DNA of 58,863 bases from Yinghuangia elevatio (GTDB lineage Bacteria > Actinomycetota > Actinomycetes > Streptomycetales > Streptomycetaceae): positions 1 to 58,863 of the forward strand of contig NZ_JBEZFP010000045.1 in NCBI RefSeq assembly GCF_040649515.1, given 5' to 3'. The stretch's first letter is position 1. Every line of letters starts with the position of its first letter. Positions 15,826 through 23,628 of the stretch are shown piece after piece. The notes below the pieces were generated by a model. The model saw nothing but the letters and a program-made list of their open reading frames with translations, searched no databases and was not told where the DNA came from. Made by a program: the position numbers and the translations under genes.

Positions 15826-16704
15826 ATGGATCGCATATCGGTGGGCACATGTTCCTGGACCGACGCCGCCCTCATAACCAGTGGCTGGTATCCACCTGAA
15901 TGCAGCACGGCGGAGGCCCGACTGCGGTACTACACAAAGCAGTTCGACGTGGTGGAGGTGGATGCGACGTACTACTCGCTACCCAGTGCACGTAATAGCG
16001 AGTTGTGGGTCGAGCGAACACCGGACACGTTTGCCTTCGACGTCAAGGTGTTCTCGTTGCTCACCGGCCATCCCACCCGGCCGAGATCTCTGCCGCCGGA
16101 GTTGCGTGCGCCGATGCAGCACTGGCCGGGCCGGGCCGACCCTCGTCTGCTGGACGAGATCTGGCAGCGTTTCAGCGGTGCGCTGCGGCCGCTCCGCGAC
16201 GCCGGACGCCTCGGTTCGGTGCTCTTCCAGTTCCCGCCCTCGTTCGCTCCCGGCCCTGATGCCACGCAATTCCTCGTCGATTGCGTGGAACGGGCCGGAG
16301 ACTGGCCGCTGGCCGTCGAGTTCCGTCACCCCGCCTGGTGGTCCGACGCCAACGCCGATACGACGCAGGAGCTTCTCAGGCGCTTGGACGTCAGCGCAGT
16401 CGCCGTCGACATGACACAGACGCTGTCCACATCCATCCCGCCCGTCGCGACGGTCACCGCGTCCCGACTCGCGGTGGTCCGTTTCCACGGGCGCAGCCCG
16501 GCCTGGGGAACCGGCTCCAAGGAAGACCGGTTCCGCCACACCTACTCGGTCGCCGAACTCGCCGAATGGGTCCCACGGTTGCACGGTTTGGCCGAGAGCG
16601 CCGACCACGTGCACGTGTTGTTCAACAACTGCTGCGCCGATGCATCCGTGCGGGCGGCCGAAGCCATGGACCGACTCCTGCACGGCGACCGGAAGAGCGC
16701 GTGA
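15826..16704 (+). CDS. DUF72 domain protein (YecE-like)
   Basis: A 292-residue TIM-barrel protein of the DUF72/YecE family. It starts DRISVGTCSWTDAALITSGW and continues YPPECSTAEARLRYYTKQFD and VVEVDATYYSLPSARN, the family hallmark. The stretch WVERTPDTFAFDVKVFSLLT, LFQFPPSFAPG, the pair AVEFRHPAWW and RFHGRSPAWG, and VHVLFNNCCADASV near the end line the barrel mouth. The in-frame ATG at 15826 is preferred over a TTG three codons earlier. The biochemical function of the family is not established; an iron-sulfur or nuclease link has been suggested elsewhere but cannot be shown here. It faces the deacetylase gene end to end. Confidence 0.9.
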   Translation: MDRISVGTCSWTDAALITSGWYPPECSTAEARLRYYTKQFDVVEVDATYYSLPSARNSELWVERTPDTFAFDVKVFSLLTGHPTRPRSLPPELRAPMQHWPGRADPRLLDEIWQRFSGALRPLRDAGRLGSVLFQFPPSFAPGPDATQFLVDCVERAGDWPLAVEFRHPAWWSDANADTTQELLRRLDVSAVAVDMTQTLSTSIPPVATVTASRLAVVRFHGRSPAWGTGSKEDRFRHTYSVAELAEWVPRLHGLAESADHVHVLFNNCCADASVRAAEAMDRLLHGDRKSA

Positions 16705-16773
16705 GAGCGGCGAGTGCGCGGAACTCCCAGAGCCTGCAAAGCTGAAGCGGGACTTTGACGCATCCGTCGCGCT

Positions 16774-17511
16774 TCACCAGTGCGCTGCGGTGGCGTGGTA
16801 TGTGGTGCCGGGCCACGCCTCGACCGGCGTCGCCGACGGCACGATCTTGCCGGCGCACAGACCGCGCTCGGCGAGCCCGACGACAATGCGCGGAATCGCC
16901 GCGAGCGTCGTCTCGTATCCCTCGTGCAGCAGGATGATGCCGCCCGGCCCGACCTGGAGGGCGTTGTCCGCGATCTCTTGTGCCGAGATGCCGTTGTAGT
17001 CGAACGAGTCGGCGGTCCACAGCACTTCGGTCATGCCGAGGGTGGCCGCGTCAGCTCGGATCTGCGCGTTGGTACGGCCATACGGCGGGCGGAAGAGCGT
17101 CGGGGCGGTCCCGGTCTGCGCTTGGAGGATCTGGTTGGTGCCGAGGAGTTCGTTGAACGCGTCGGGCTCGCCGAGTTCGTCGAGGAACGGGTGCGAGTAG
17201 CTGTGGTTGGCGATCCAGTGCCCGTTCTGCGCGAGCTGGTCGACGTACTGCGGGTACTCCTGCGCGTGTGCGCCGGTGAGGAAGAACGTCGCCTTGACCC
17301 ACCCTGCGTCGTACAGGGCCTGCACGTACGCGGGGGTCAGCGGGCTGGGGCCGTCGTCGAAGCTGATCGCGACGAATCCGTTGGCACACGGTTCCGCGGC
17401 CGACGCGGCGGGCGCCGGTCCGGTGACGAGCAGGCTGACGGCGGCCGACAGCGCGAGCAGCCCGGTCGTGAGGCGGCGCCGGACAAGGCCGGCGCGCGAA
17501 GCGGAGGACAT
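16774..17511 (-). CDS. Secreted polysaccharide deacetylase (NodB/CE4)
   Basis: A 245-residue exported enzyme. The signal peptide RRRLTTGLLALSAAVSLLVT ends near ASA-AEP (residue 39). The CE4 domain has motif 1 FDDGPS (general base and metal Asp), motif 2 HSYSHPFL (the two metal His), motif 3 RPPYGRTNAQ, and the late motifs TADSFDYNG and ILLHEGYET. All are intact, so it should be active, removing N-acetyl groups from a GlcNAc-containing polymer outside the cell. The ATG at 17511 gives the natural signal peptide. It is downstream of a GT2 synthase and a LAXTG peptide on the same strand, so it probably modifies the polymer made by that synthase. Confidence 0.92.
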   Translation of the reverse strand: MSSASRAGLVRRRLTTGLLALSAAVSLLVTGPAPAASAAEPCANGFVAISFDDGPSPLTPAYVQALYDAGWVKATFFLTGAHAQEYPQYVDQLAQNGHWIANHSYSHPFLDELGEPDAFNELLGTNQILQAQTGTAPTLFRPPYGRTNAQIRADAATLGMTEVLWTADSFDYNGISAQEIADNALQVGPGGIILLHEGYETTLAAIPRIVVGLAERGLCAGKIVPSATPVEAWPGTTYHATAAHW

Positions 17512-17585
17512 CGGTACCTGACCCTTGGGTTCGGAGGACGGGACCGGCCCGCGGGTCCGCAGACGCCGCAGGCCGGTACGGGGCG

Positions 17586-17741
17586 TCAGCGGGTGCGCGC
17601 GGGCGCGATCCGCTTGAGCGCGAGGCCTGCGCTGAGCAGCGTGAACGCCGCCACGAAGGCCCACACCAGGCTGACCGCTCCGGTCGCGGCCAGGGCACCG
17701 CCGGTTCCGGCCGCTGCGGCCCCAGTGCTCACGTTGTACAC
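17586..17741 (-). CDS. 51-residue LAXTG sorting-signal peptide
   Basis: A tiny protein made almost entirely of a sortase signal. Residues 1-16 are Gly/Ala/Thr-rich (VYNVSTGAAAAGTGG), then LAATG (an LAXTG pentapeptide), a membrane helix (AVSLVWAFVAAFTLLSAGLA) and a basic tail (KRIAPARTR). The GTG at 17741 has AGGAAG upstream and directly follows the GT2 stop at 17743, which argues that it is a real translated gene. There is no separate N-terminal signal peptide; the single helix would have to drive insertion. LAXTG is the motif of class E sortases in streptomycetes. Its likely role is as a wall or membrane anchor for the adjacent polysaccharide machinery, which is a hypothesis. Confidence 0.65.
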   Translation of the reverse strand: MYNVSTGAAAAGTGGALAATGAVSLVWAFVAAFTLLSAGLALKRIAPARTR

Positions 17742-17742
17742 G

Positions 17743-19095
17743 TCACCACTTCCTTTCCTTGTTGCGTACGGCATCCCAGAACGCTTTCGCCTGGGCGGCT
17801 TGGAGGAACAGGTCGAACGCCATCTCGACGACGATGAGCGCGCCGAGAAGCATCTGCAGCGGCCCGCGGCTGCGCACGGTCACCGCGCGTTCCACGGAGA
17901 AGATCACCGTCACGACCATCCAGACCGGCTGCACCGTGACGTGCCCGGTGGCGATCAGCGAATAGAGGAGCGACGACAGGTAGATGACGATGACCAGCAG
18001 GCCGACGAGGGCCAGGGCCTGGCGCCCCCAGTAGCCGCGGGTGACACGTGTCCACCCGTAGTCGGTGAGGTTCTCCAAGGCGCCGCGCTTCCACCGCAGG
18101 CGCTGGTTGAACAGGTCGCGCCAGGTGAGCATCACCTCGGTCTCCAGCGTGCACTTGGGCGGGCAGATGATCCGCAGCCCCAGGTGCAGGATGGCCAGCG
18201 TGAGCTCGTTGTCCTCGGTCAGCACGCGGGTGTCGTAGACCTGCGGGCTGCCGGGAAGTTCGCGCGAGCGCCGGGCCTCGACGACCTCTCGCAGCGCGAG
18301 GGCACGGAACAGCGTCGCGGTGCCGGTAAGCACGAGCGCCTTGCCTTGCAGGCGCTGCACGTCGCGGACGTACCTGGCGTACTCGTTGCGCTGCAACATG
18401 CCGACGAACCCGCCGCCGGGCTTGCCGGTGAAGGTGCCGCCGACACCGCCCCAGTTACCGGTAGCCAGGCGCTCCAGGCCGTGGCTGAGGAACTCGCGGC
18501 CGAGCGTCGAGTCGGCGTCCATGACCAGGATCGCGTCGAGCGGGCCGAGTTCCGGCAGGATCCGGTCCAGGACCTGGTTGAGGCCGCCGGCTTTCTTGTG
18601 CTTGTTCCCGATCGTCTCGTAGACGTCGACGCCCATGCCACGGGCGATCTCGACGGTCCGGTCGGAGCAGTTGTCGGCGATGACGACGATGCGCTCGGGA
18701 GGGCGCTTCTGCGCCAGCAGCGACTGGATCGTGTCGGCGATCTGGTCCTGTTCGTTGTGCGCGGGGACGAGCGCGGTGATGCGCATCTCCGCGACGTCGA
18801 CGGCGGGCAGCGAGCGCCGCCTACGGCGCTTGGTGCGCAACCGGAACGGTTCCGCCTTGCGTGGCGCGTGCTTGCCCCGCGAGCCCCGAGGCCTTGCCGC
18901 GGCCGCCTGGTGGGAGTTCGGCGTCTTCGCCTCGGGCTGGGCCGGAGGGCTGTCGAGCCCGACCGGGCGAGTCAGAACGGCTGTGGAGGTGTCCTCGGAC
19001 AGTCCCGTGAATGCGGCGCGGGCCGCGCCCGAGCCCGGCCGGAACCAGGCGTCGGGTATCGGGTCGGCGAAGGGCCGTGTGCCCGCCGGCTGCAT
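17743..19095 (-). CDS. Family 2 glycosyltransferase, processive, membrane-bound
   Basis: A 450-residue GT2 of the cellulose/chitin/hyaluronan synthase type. A disordered basic N-terminus of about 100 residues precedes the catalytic domain: ITALVPAHNEQDQIADTIQS, IVVIADNCSDRTVEIARG, the metal-binding LVMDADSTLG, the acceptor-site TEDNELTLAIL and finally QRLRWKRG, the QxxRW motif of processive enzymes. Three to four helices follow (LALVGLLVIVIYLSSLLYSL and WMVVTVIFSVERA). It would extend a polysaccharide from UDP-sugars and pass it through the membrane. The start is uncertain: an ATG at 19095 is used, though in-frame starts exist up to 19254. It heads a unit with the LAXTG peptide and deacetylase. 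Confidence 0.9.
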   Translation of the reverse strand: MQPAGTRPFADPIPDAWFRPGSGAARAAFTGLSEDTSTAVLTRPVGLDSPPAQPEAKTPNSHQAAAARPRGSRGKHAPRKAEPFRLRTKRRRRRSLPAVDVAEMRITALVPAHNEQDQIADTIQSLLAQKRPPERIVVIADNCSDRTVEIARGMGVDVYETIGNKHKKAGGLNQVLDRILPELGPLDAILVMDADSTLGREFLSHGLERLATGNWGGVGGTFTGKPGGGFVGMLQRNEYARYVRDVQRLQGKALVLTGTATLFRALALREVVEARRSRELPGSPQVYDTRVLTEDNELTLAILHLGLRIICPPKCTLETEVMLTWRDLFNQRLRWKRGALENLTDYGWTRVTRGYWGRQALALVGLLVIVIYLSSLLYSLIATGHVTVQPVWMVVTVIFSVERAVTVRSRGPLQMLLGALIVVEMAFDLFLQAAQAKAFWDAVRNKERKW

Positions 19096-19298
19096 ATGTT
19101 GGTCCAATTCCCCACCCCGGTGATACGACCGCCCCGCCGAAAGACGGTTGGGAAAAGCCGGGGAAACAGGAATGCGGAAATTATGCGCCGAAGCGCCACC
19201 TCGCGCGAGTAGGAGGGAACGACGTGCCACACCCATAGGGCGCTCCCCTGGCACACCGATCAGGAAAATTATGAGGGGCTACAGGCGCGCGTGTAAAC

Positions 19299-19312
19299 GT
19301 GATCGCGATCAC
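19299..19312. promoter_or_regulatory. Perfect 14-base palindrome upstream of the GT2 operon
   Basis: GTGATCGCGATCAC reads identically on both strands. It has the GTGA-N6-TCAC shape of Crp-family operators and lies about 200 bases upstream of the GT2 start, in a region with little else. Crp binding is an inference. Confidence 0.4.
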
Positions 19313-19475
19313 CGGCAGCCGCAGGGTCGGAGAGTGCGATGGCAATCGACGCCTGCAAGTGAAAGATCTTCTCGGGCAGTTCATGCGCAAGCGCAGGGCG
19401 CAACCGGCGCAGGCCCCGTGCCGATCTCCGCAGACCGGGACGGCGACTGGTCGACCTCCCAGGACAAGCCGGGCG

Positions 19476-19691
19476 TCAGTCCCGGACGGTCGGAGGGTTC
19501 CAACCGGGCAAGTCGGCCCCGTCCGAGATCACCAGTCTCGGAGAGGCCGGGACGACACCGGGAAGGCCCCGGTCGGTTCCGGCCCACTCTGCGGCCAAGG
19601 CGTTGAAAATCGGCGTGTCCGGATCGGCGGCGGCCAGACGGCGCCGACGGGCGCGCTCGGTGCGCCGGTCATGCGGCGGGGGCAACGTCAT
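19476..19691 (-). CDS. Possible small hypothetical protein, 71 residues
   Basis: The reading frame MTLPPPHDRRTERARRRR followed by PDTPIFNALAAEWAGTDRGL looks more protein-like than the surrounding frames. Many actinobacterial small proteins share a basic start and a segment of the type D-x-P-I-x-x-x-L-x-x-x-W. No ribosome binding site is obvious ahead of the ATG at 19691, so the gene is uncertain. Otherwise the interval from 19096 to 19815 contains no supportable gene. Confidence 0.35.
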   Translation of the reverse strand: MTLPPPHDRRTERARRRRLAAADPDTPIFNALAAEWAGTDRGLPGVVPASPRLVISDGADLPGWNPPTVRD

Positions 19692-19815
19692 ACCGGGGTC
19701 AACGACGCCGGCCGCCTCAGGACGCGCTCCACACGAGAAGGCGCAATGCCGGTCTTCGCGCATACGCCGGCCCCCCGCACCGGGGTACGGGGGGCCGGGC
19801 GGGAGCGGTCGGCGA

Positions 19816-20307
19816 TCAGCAACAGCCACCGGAGTTCGCGGGCGCGAGGTCGATCAGGTTCGACGCTTCGGCGGGCACCGGGACGCCGCTGTCGGTGGAG
19901 GGCAGGCAGCAGGCCGAGTCTTCGTTCTTGGCCATCTGGTCGGCATCGCCCTTGACGACGTAGACCTCCCACGGCTCCTGACCGGGGCCGTGCACCCACA
20001 CCTTGTCCTGGACCGCGTAGCAGCACGCGGTGTCGTTCTCCTCCAGGGTCGCCAGGCCGACGTCGGCAAGGCGGGTGGTCGCGGCGGTGACCTGGTCGGT
20101 GGACTCGACCTCGACGCCGAGGTGGTCCATGACAGTCGGCTCGCCGTCCGCGCCCTGGATCAGGACGAGTTTGAGCGGGGGCTCGGCGACGGCGAAGTTG
20201 GCATAGCCGTCGCGGAGCTTGGCCGGCTCGGTGTTGAACAGTTTGCTGTAGAAAGCGATCGAGGCGTCGAGATCGGCGACGCGCAGGGCCAGCTGGACAC
20301 GGGACAT
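19816..20307 (-). CDS. arsI: ArsI/CadI-family organoarsenical lyase-like VOC protein
   Basis: A 163-residue vicinal-oxygen-chelate protein of the ArsI/CadI group. ArsI breaks the carbon-arsenic bond of trivalent methylarsenicals with Fe(II); CadI members are metal-induced with unclear chemistry. It starts SRVQLALRVADLDASIAFYS as in mycobacterial CadI. Candidate metal ligands are Gln5 (a His in the characterised enzymes), His62 in VMDHLGVEVE and Glu114 in EPWEVYVV. The arsenic-binding vicinal cysteines are Cys95-Cys96 in NDTACCYAV, and more pairs lie near the C-terminus (SACCLPS, SGGCC). It is divergent from an ArsR gene with operator-like palindromes between. Gln5 leaves the exact activity open. 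Confidence 0.85.
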   Translation of the reverse strand: MSRVQLALRVADLDASIAFYSKLFNTEPAKLRDGYANFAVAEPPLKLVLIQGADGEPTVMDHLGVEVESTDQVTAATTRLADVGLATLEENDTACCYAVQDKVWVHGPGQEPWEVYVVKGDADQMAKNEDSACCLPSTDSGVPVPAEASNLIDLAPANSGGCC

Positions 20308-20532
20308 GGTGGGAACCTCCTGGATCAGATGCGGAGTTGGTCGGGGTCGGTCGGTGCGATTGAAGGCGCCGGGTTCATCTGTGATGCGGGTGGCCGTCAG
20401 AATGCGCCGCGAATGACGGTGCGACTGCGACTGCGACCGCGACTGTGGCGAGCGTCCGGCGGATGCGGCTGACGGCGTTGCCCATGGGTCCCCTGAAGTC
20501 CGTGCGGTCGACACCTCGGTATTGACGTCTGT

Positions 20533-20577
20533 CGATATCGGCACCTTGCCACCGGCATCGGCGCCTGTCAATATTGA
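20533..20577. promoter_or_regulatory. Operator-like palindromes between arsI and arsR
   Basis: A perfect 10-base palindrome TCAATATTGA at 20568-20577 lies three bases before the arsR ATG, inside the wider sequence TGTCAATATTGATACA. A second, shorter palindrome CGATATCG is at 20533-20540, again preceded by TGT. AT-rich palindromes at this place are typical ArsR operators, so ArsR should repress both divergent genes until arsenite binds. Confidence 0.55.
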
Positions 20578-20580
20578 TAC

Positions 20581-20955
20581 ATGTCGAATCTGAAGGAGCT
20601 GCCGGTCCTGCAGCCCGGCACGATCGCCGACGCGACGGGGGCAGCCGTGGTGCCGTGCTGCGCTCCGTTGTCGCGCGAGCCGCTGGGGGCGGAGGACGCG
20701 GAGCGGGTGGCGGTGATGTTCAAGGCGCTCGGGGACCCGGTCCGCCTGCGGTTGTTCTCGCAGATCGCCTCGCACCCGGGCGGGGAGGCGTGCGTATGCG
20801 ACATCCAGGACGTGGGCGTCTCGCAGCCGACCGTGAGCCACCACCTGAAGAAGCTGCGCGACGCGGGGCTGGTCACCTCCGAGCGGCGCGGCTCGTGGGT
20901 GTACTACAAGGTCACCCCGAGCGTGGTCGCCGCCCTCGGCGGCGTGCTGCGATAG
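20581..20955 (+). CDS. arsR: ArsR-family metal-sensing repressor (first copy)
   Basis: A 124-residue winged-helix repressor. The DNA-binding part reads VAVMFKALGDPVRLRLFSQI, then VGVSQPTVSHHLKKLRDAGL and the wing SERRGSWVYYKVTP. Possible arsenite ligands are Cys26-Cys27 in VVPCCAPL plus Cys71 and Cys73 in EACVCDIQ. A CC pair near the N-terminus together with a helix Cys resembles the Corynebacterium-type site. The ATG lies three bases after a palindrome that should be its own operator. It is divergent from arsI and convergent with acr3. Confidence 0.9.
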   Translation: MSNLKELPVLQPGTIADATGAAVVPCCAPLSREPLGAEDAERVAVMFKALGDPVRLRLFSQIASHPGGEACVCDIQDVGVSQPTVSHHLKKLRDAGLVTSERRGSWVYYKVTPSVVAALGGVLR

Positions 20956-21007
20956 GCGTGCCGCCCGGGCACCTGCAGCGGAAGGCGCACGACGAGGGGC
21001 GACACGG

Positions 21008-22111
21008 TCAGGCCGGCGGCCGAGCGGTGTACCGCTTGCGCAGGGCGAGCGAGACGTACACCAGGGCGACGAGGACCGGGACTTCTATGAGCGGTCCGAC
21101 CACGCCGGCGAGGGCTTGGCCGGAAGTGACGCCGAAGGTGCCGATCGCCACCGCGATGGCGAGTTCGAAGTTGTTGCCGGCTGCGGTGAAGGCCAAGGTG
21201 GCGGTGCGGTCGTACGGGAGACCGATCGCGCGGCCGATTGCATAGGAGCCGAACCACATGACCGCGAAGTAGATCAAAAGCGGCAGAGCGATGCGGGCGA
21301 CGTCGCCGGGTTCGGAGGTGATGGTGTCGCCCTGAAGGGCGAACAGGATCACGATCGTGAAGAGCAGCCCGTACAGCGCGACCGACCCGATCTTCGGGAG
21401 GAATTCCGTTTCGTACCAGTCGCGGCCCTTGGCCTTCTCGCCCTGGCGGCGGGTGAGGTATCCGGCGAGGAGGGGGACGCCGAGGAAGACGACGACGTTG
21501 GCGGCGATCTTCCAGAAGGAGACGTCGAGGTGCTCGCCGTCGCCCAGGCCGAGCCAGCCGGGCAGCAGGTCGAGGTAGAACCAGCCGAGCACGCCGAACA
21601 TGACGACCTGGAAGACGGAGTTGAGGGCAACCAGGACGGCGGCCGCCTCGCGGTCGCCGCACGCGAGGTCGTTCCAGATGACGACCATCGCGATGCAGCG
21701 GGCCAGTCCGACGATGATCAGGCCGGTGCGGTATTCGGGCAGGTCCGACAGGAACGTCCAGGCGAGCGCGAACATCACCGCCGGGCCGATGACCCAGTTG
21801 ACGGCCAGCGAGGAGGCCATGAGTTTGCGGTCGCCGGTGACGGCGTCGAGCTTGTCGTAGCGGACCTTGGCGAGCACCGGGTACATCATCAGCAGCAGGC
21901 CGAGCGCGATCGGCAGGGAGATCCCGCCGACCTCGACCTGGCCCAACCCGTCGTCCAGGCCCGGGATGAGCTTGCCCAACCCCAGACCAACGGCCATGGC
22001 GACGCCGATCCACACCGGAAGGAACCGGTCCAGTGTGGACAGCTTCGCAACAACCGCGCCGGCGCCCGGGTCGGCGGAGGCGTCGGCGCGTCCGGGATCG
22101 GTGGTGGTCAC
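21008..22111 (-). CDS. acr3: ACR3-family arsenite efflux permease
   Basis: A 367-residue membrane transporter of the ACR3/BASS family that exports arsenite. Ten helices are visible. The segment GLARCIAMVVIWNDLACGD carries the conserved Cys of helix 4, and NSVFQVVMFGVLGWFYLDLL and ATLAFTAAGNNFELAIAVAI carry the central conserved residues, including the Asn-Asn-Phe-Glu motif. The GTG at 22111 overlaps the stop of the upstream arsR by four bases (GTGA), so the two are translated together. With arsC on the opposite strand, arsenate would be reduced to arsenite and then pumped out here. Confidence 0.93.
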   Translation of the reverse strand: MTTTDPGRADASADPGAGAVVAKLSTLDRFLPVWIGVAMAVGLGLGKLIPGLDDGLGQVEVGGISLPIALGLLLMMYPVLAKVRYDKLDAVTGDRKLMASSLAVNWVIGPAVMFALAWTFLSDLPEYRTGLIIVGLARCIAMVVIWNDLACGDREAAAVLVALNSVFQVVMFGVLGWFYLDLLPGWLGLGDGEHLDVSFWKIAANVVVFLGVPLLAGYLTRRQGEKAKGRDWYETEFLPKIGSVALYGLLFTIVILFALQGDTITSEPGDVARIALPLLIYFAVMWFGSYAIGRAIGLPYDRTATLAFTAAGNNFELAIAVAIGTFGVTSGQALAGVVGPLIEVPVLVALVYVSLALRKRYTARPPA

Positions 22112-22422
22112 GAGCAGGGCCTCTTCCGGTCCGAGGAAGCGGTCTGGGCTGCGGCCTCGGCCAGCCGGCCGAGCGATGCGGCGAGACTGCCGACGACGTC
22201 GGCCTTGAGCCGGTAATAGAGGAACCGGCCGCACGGCTCGGTGTCGACCAGCCCGGCCTCGCGCAGCACCTTGAGGTGGTTGGACAGGTTCGTCTGCTTG
22301 GCGCCGGTCTCCTCGACCAGGTGGCACACGCACAGCGCCTCGCGGGCCAGCAGCTGCGCGATGCGCATCCGCAGCGGATCCGCCAGCACCTTCAACATAT
22401 CAGCATCAACTGACATCACCAT
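22108..22422 (-). CDS. arsR: ArsR-family repressor (second copy), coupled to acr3
   Basis: A 104-residue ArsR protein. It reads LKVLADPLRMRIAQLLAREA, then LCVCHLVEETGAKQTNLSNH, then REAGLVDTEPCGRFLYYRLK. Cys31-x-Cys33 at the start of the recognition region is the classic E. coli ArsR type arsenite site (LCVCDL). The start lies inside a long inverted repeat and has no clear ribosome binding site, so translation may be leaderless; ATG codons at 22422 and 22416 are both possible. It precedes acr3 with a four-base overlap and faces arsC, so it likely controls both. Confidence 0.88.
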   Translation of the reverse strand: MVMSVDADMLKVLADPLRMRIAQLLAREALCVCHLVEETGAKQTNLSNHLKVLREAGLVDTEPCGRFLYYRLKADVVGSLAASLGRLAEAAAQTASSDRKRPCS

Positions 22423-22431
22423 GTGCTGATA
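22398..22431. promoter_or_regulatory. Inverted repeat over the second arsR start (operator)
   Basis: TATCAGCA at 22398-22405 and TGCTGATA at 22424-22431 are exact inverted copies with 18 bases between. They span the arsR start codon, so a bound repressor would block transcription of arsR-acr3. The 140-base gap to arsC suggests the same site may act on that gene. Confidence 0.6.
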
Positions 22432-22570
22432 CGTTACGCGGGTCGGGTCCGGAAAGCGAACCCCTCGACGGACACCCGGGCATGGACCACCGCGCCCTGC
22501 CCGCCGAACCGACCGCCGCCTGAACCGCGCACGCCATACCCGCGCAATCCTCCCGAGAGGACCACCCCCT

Positions 22571-22981
22571 ATGCCGGAGAAGCCGTCCGTACTGTTCGTC
22601 TGCGTCCACAACGCGGGTCGCTCCCAGATGGCCGCGGGCTTCTTGCGCCACCTCGGCGGCGACCGCGTCGAAGTCCGCTCCGCCGGGTCCGTGCCAGGCG
22701 ACCAGGTCAACCCCGTGGCCGTCGAGGCGATGAAGGATGTCGGCATCGACATCGCCGACCAGACCCCCCAAGTTCTGACCACCGAGGCGGTCCAGGCGTC
22801 CGACGTCGTCATCACCATGGGCTGCGGCGACGCCTGTCCGGTCTTCCCCGGCAAGCGCCACCTCGACTGGGCGCTCGACGACCCCGCCGGGCAAGGCATC
22901 GACGCCGTACGCCCGATCCGCGACGACATCGAGCAGCGCATCCGCGCCCTGCTGACCGAACTCCTGCCCGAGGGGCGGTAG
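22571..22981 (+). CDS. arsC: Arsenate reductase, low-molecular-weight phosphatase type
   Basis: A 136-residue ArsC. The P-loop CVHNAGRS (Cys11-x5-Arg) binds arsenate. The remainder VLFVCVHNAGRSQMAAGFL, VEVRSAGSVPGDQVNPVAVE and DVVITMGCGDACPVFPGKR matches the thioredoxin- or mycothiol-coupled class; a second cysteine pair in GCGDAC supplies the resolving thiols. KRHLDWALDDPAGQ holds the general-acid Asp loop. GAGAGG lies upstream of the ATG. In actinobacteria such enzymes normally use mycothiol or thioredoxin, and the two cannot be separated by sequence alone. The gene is divergent from the arsR-acr3 pair. Confidence 0.93.
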   Translation: MPEKPSVLFVCVHNAGRSQMAAGFLRHLGGDRVEVRSAGSVPGDQVNPVAVEAMKDVGIDIADQTPQVLTTEAVQASDVVITMGCGDACPVFPGKRHLDWALDDPAGQGIDAVRPIRDDIEQRIRALLTELLPEGR

Positions 22982-23236
22982 CCGCCCCTGCCGGGCAACC
23001 GCCCCTGTCGGGCGCCAAGGCAATTCGTCGGCACGGGCGCACAGTTCGCGGCCACCGTCCGCCCATGAACCGCCGCCCCGGGGCAGACGACACGACCAGC
23101 ACCGCGGCCCGCCCCGGGCCGTACATGGCGGGCTCGAGAGGCGCCGGACGGCGAACACCCACCGCCGCGGACTCCACACGCCATCTGTGATCTACCGGGG
23201 CCGTTCAGGCGCCATCAGGGGTCGCCTGCCTGCCAT

Positions 23237-23256
23237 CAATCGACTATCGTCGATTG
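23237..23256. promoter_or_regulatory. Inverted repeat immediately before the third arsR
   Basis: CAATCGA and TCGATTG are exact inverted copies with six bases between them. The repeat ends three bases before the ATG at 23260. It is probably the operator of the adjacent ArsR and differs in sequence from the other two arsR operators in the cluster, implying separate regulation. The 255 bases between arsC and this repeat hold nothing recognised. Confidence 0.55.
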
Positions 23257-23259
23257 ACG

Positions 23260-23616
23260 ATGAAAGATCCTGTGCCCCAGCTGCGACTCCTCGACGCGGA
23301 CACGGCCGCGACCTACGCGTCCTGGTTCAAGGCACTCGCCGACCCCACCCGGGTCCGGCTGGTGAACCTGCTCGCGGTGGAGCTGCGCCCGATGAGCGTC
23401 GGCGAGATCGTCGAACGCTCCGAGGTCGGCCAGTCCACTGTCTCCCACCACCTCAAGCAGCTCGCCGAGGTGCGGTTCGTACTCGCCGAGAAGCGCGGGA
23501 CAGCCGTGTACTACCAGGTCAACGAACACTGCCTGGCCTGCTTCCCCAGCGCCGCTGACGCCGTCATGGGCCACCCTGCCCCCGACCCGGCGGCAGTCCC
23601 CTGCGAGGAGCCGTAG
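23260..23616 (+). CDS. arsR: ArsR-family repressor (third copy)
   Basis: A 118-residue ArsR protein. The winged helix reads YASWFKALADPTRVRLVNLL, then IVERSEVGQSTVSHHLKQLA and a wing KRGTAVYYQVNEHCLACFPS. It lacks the Cys-x-Cys of the helix used in the other two copies. Cysteines occur only after the wing (CLAC) and at the C-terminus, which implies a different metal site. The ATG at 23260 follows an inverted repeat directly; a TTG two codons upstream would overlap it. The next gene in the same direction is arsN, with an arsM relic between. Confidence 0.85.
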   Translation: MKDPVPQLRLLDADTAATYASWFKALADPTRVRLVNLLAVELRPMSVGEIVERSEVGQSTVSHHLKQLAEVRFVLAEKRGTAVYYQVNEHCLACFPSAADAVMGHPAPDPAAVPCEEP

Positions 23617-23628
23617 ATGGACGAAGAA

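Noticed and set aside
22982..23236. Possible gene between arsC and the third arsR
   Set aside because: All frames are low complexity; only the operator-like repeat at the end is convincing.
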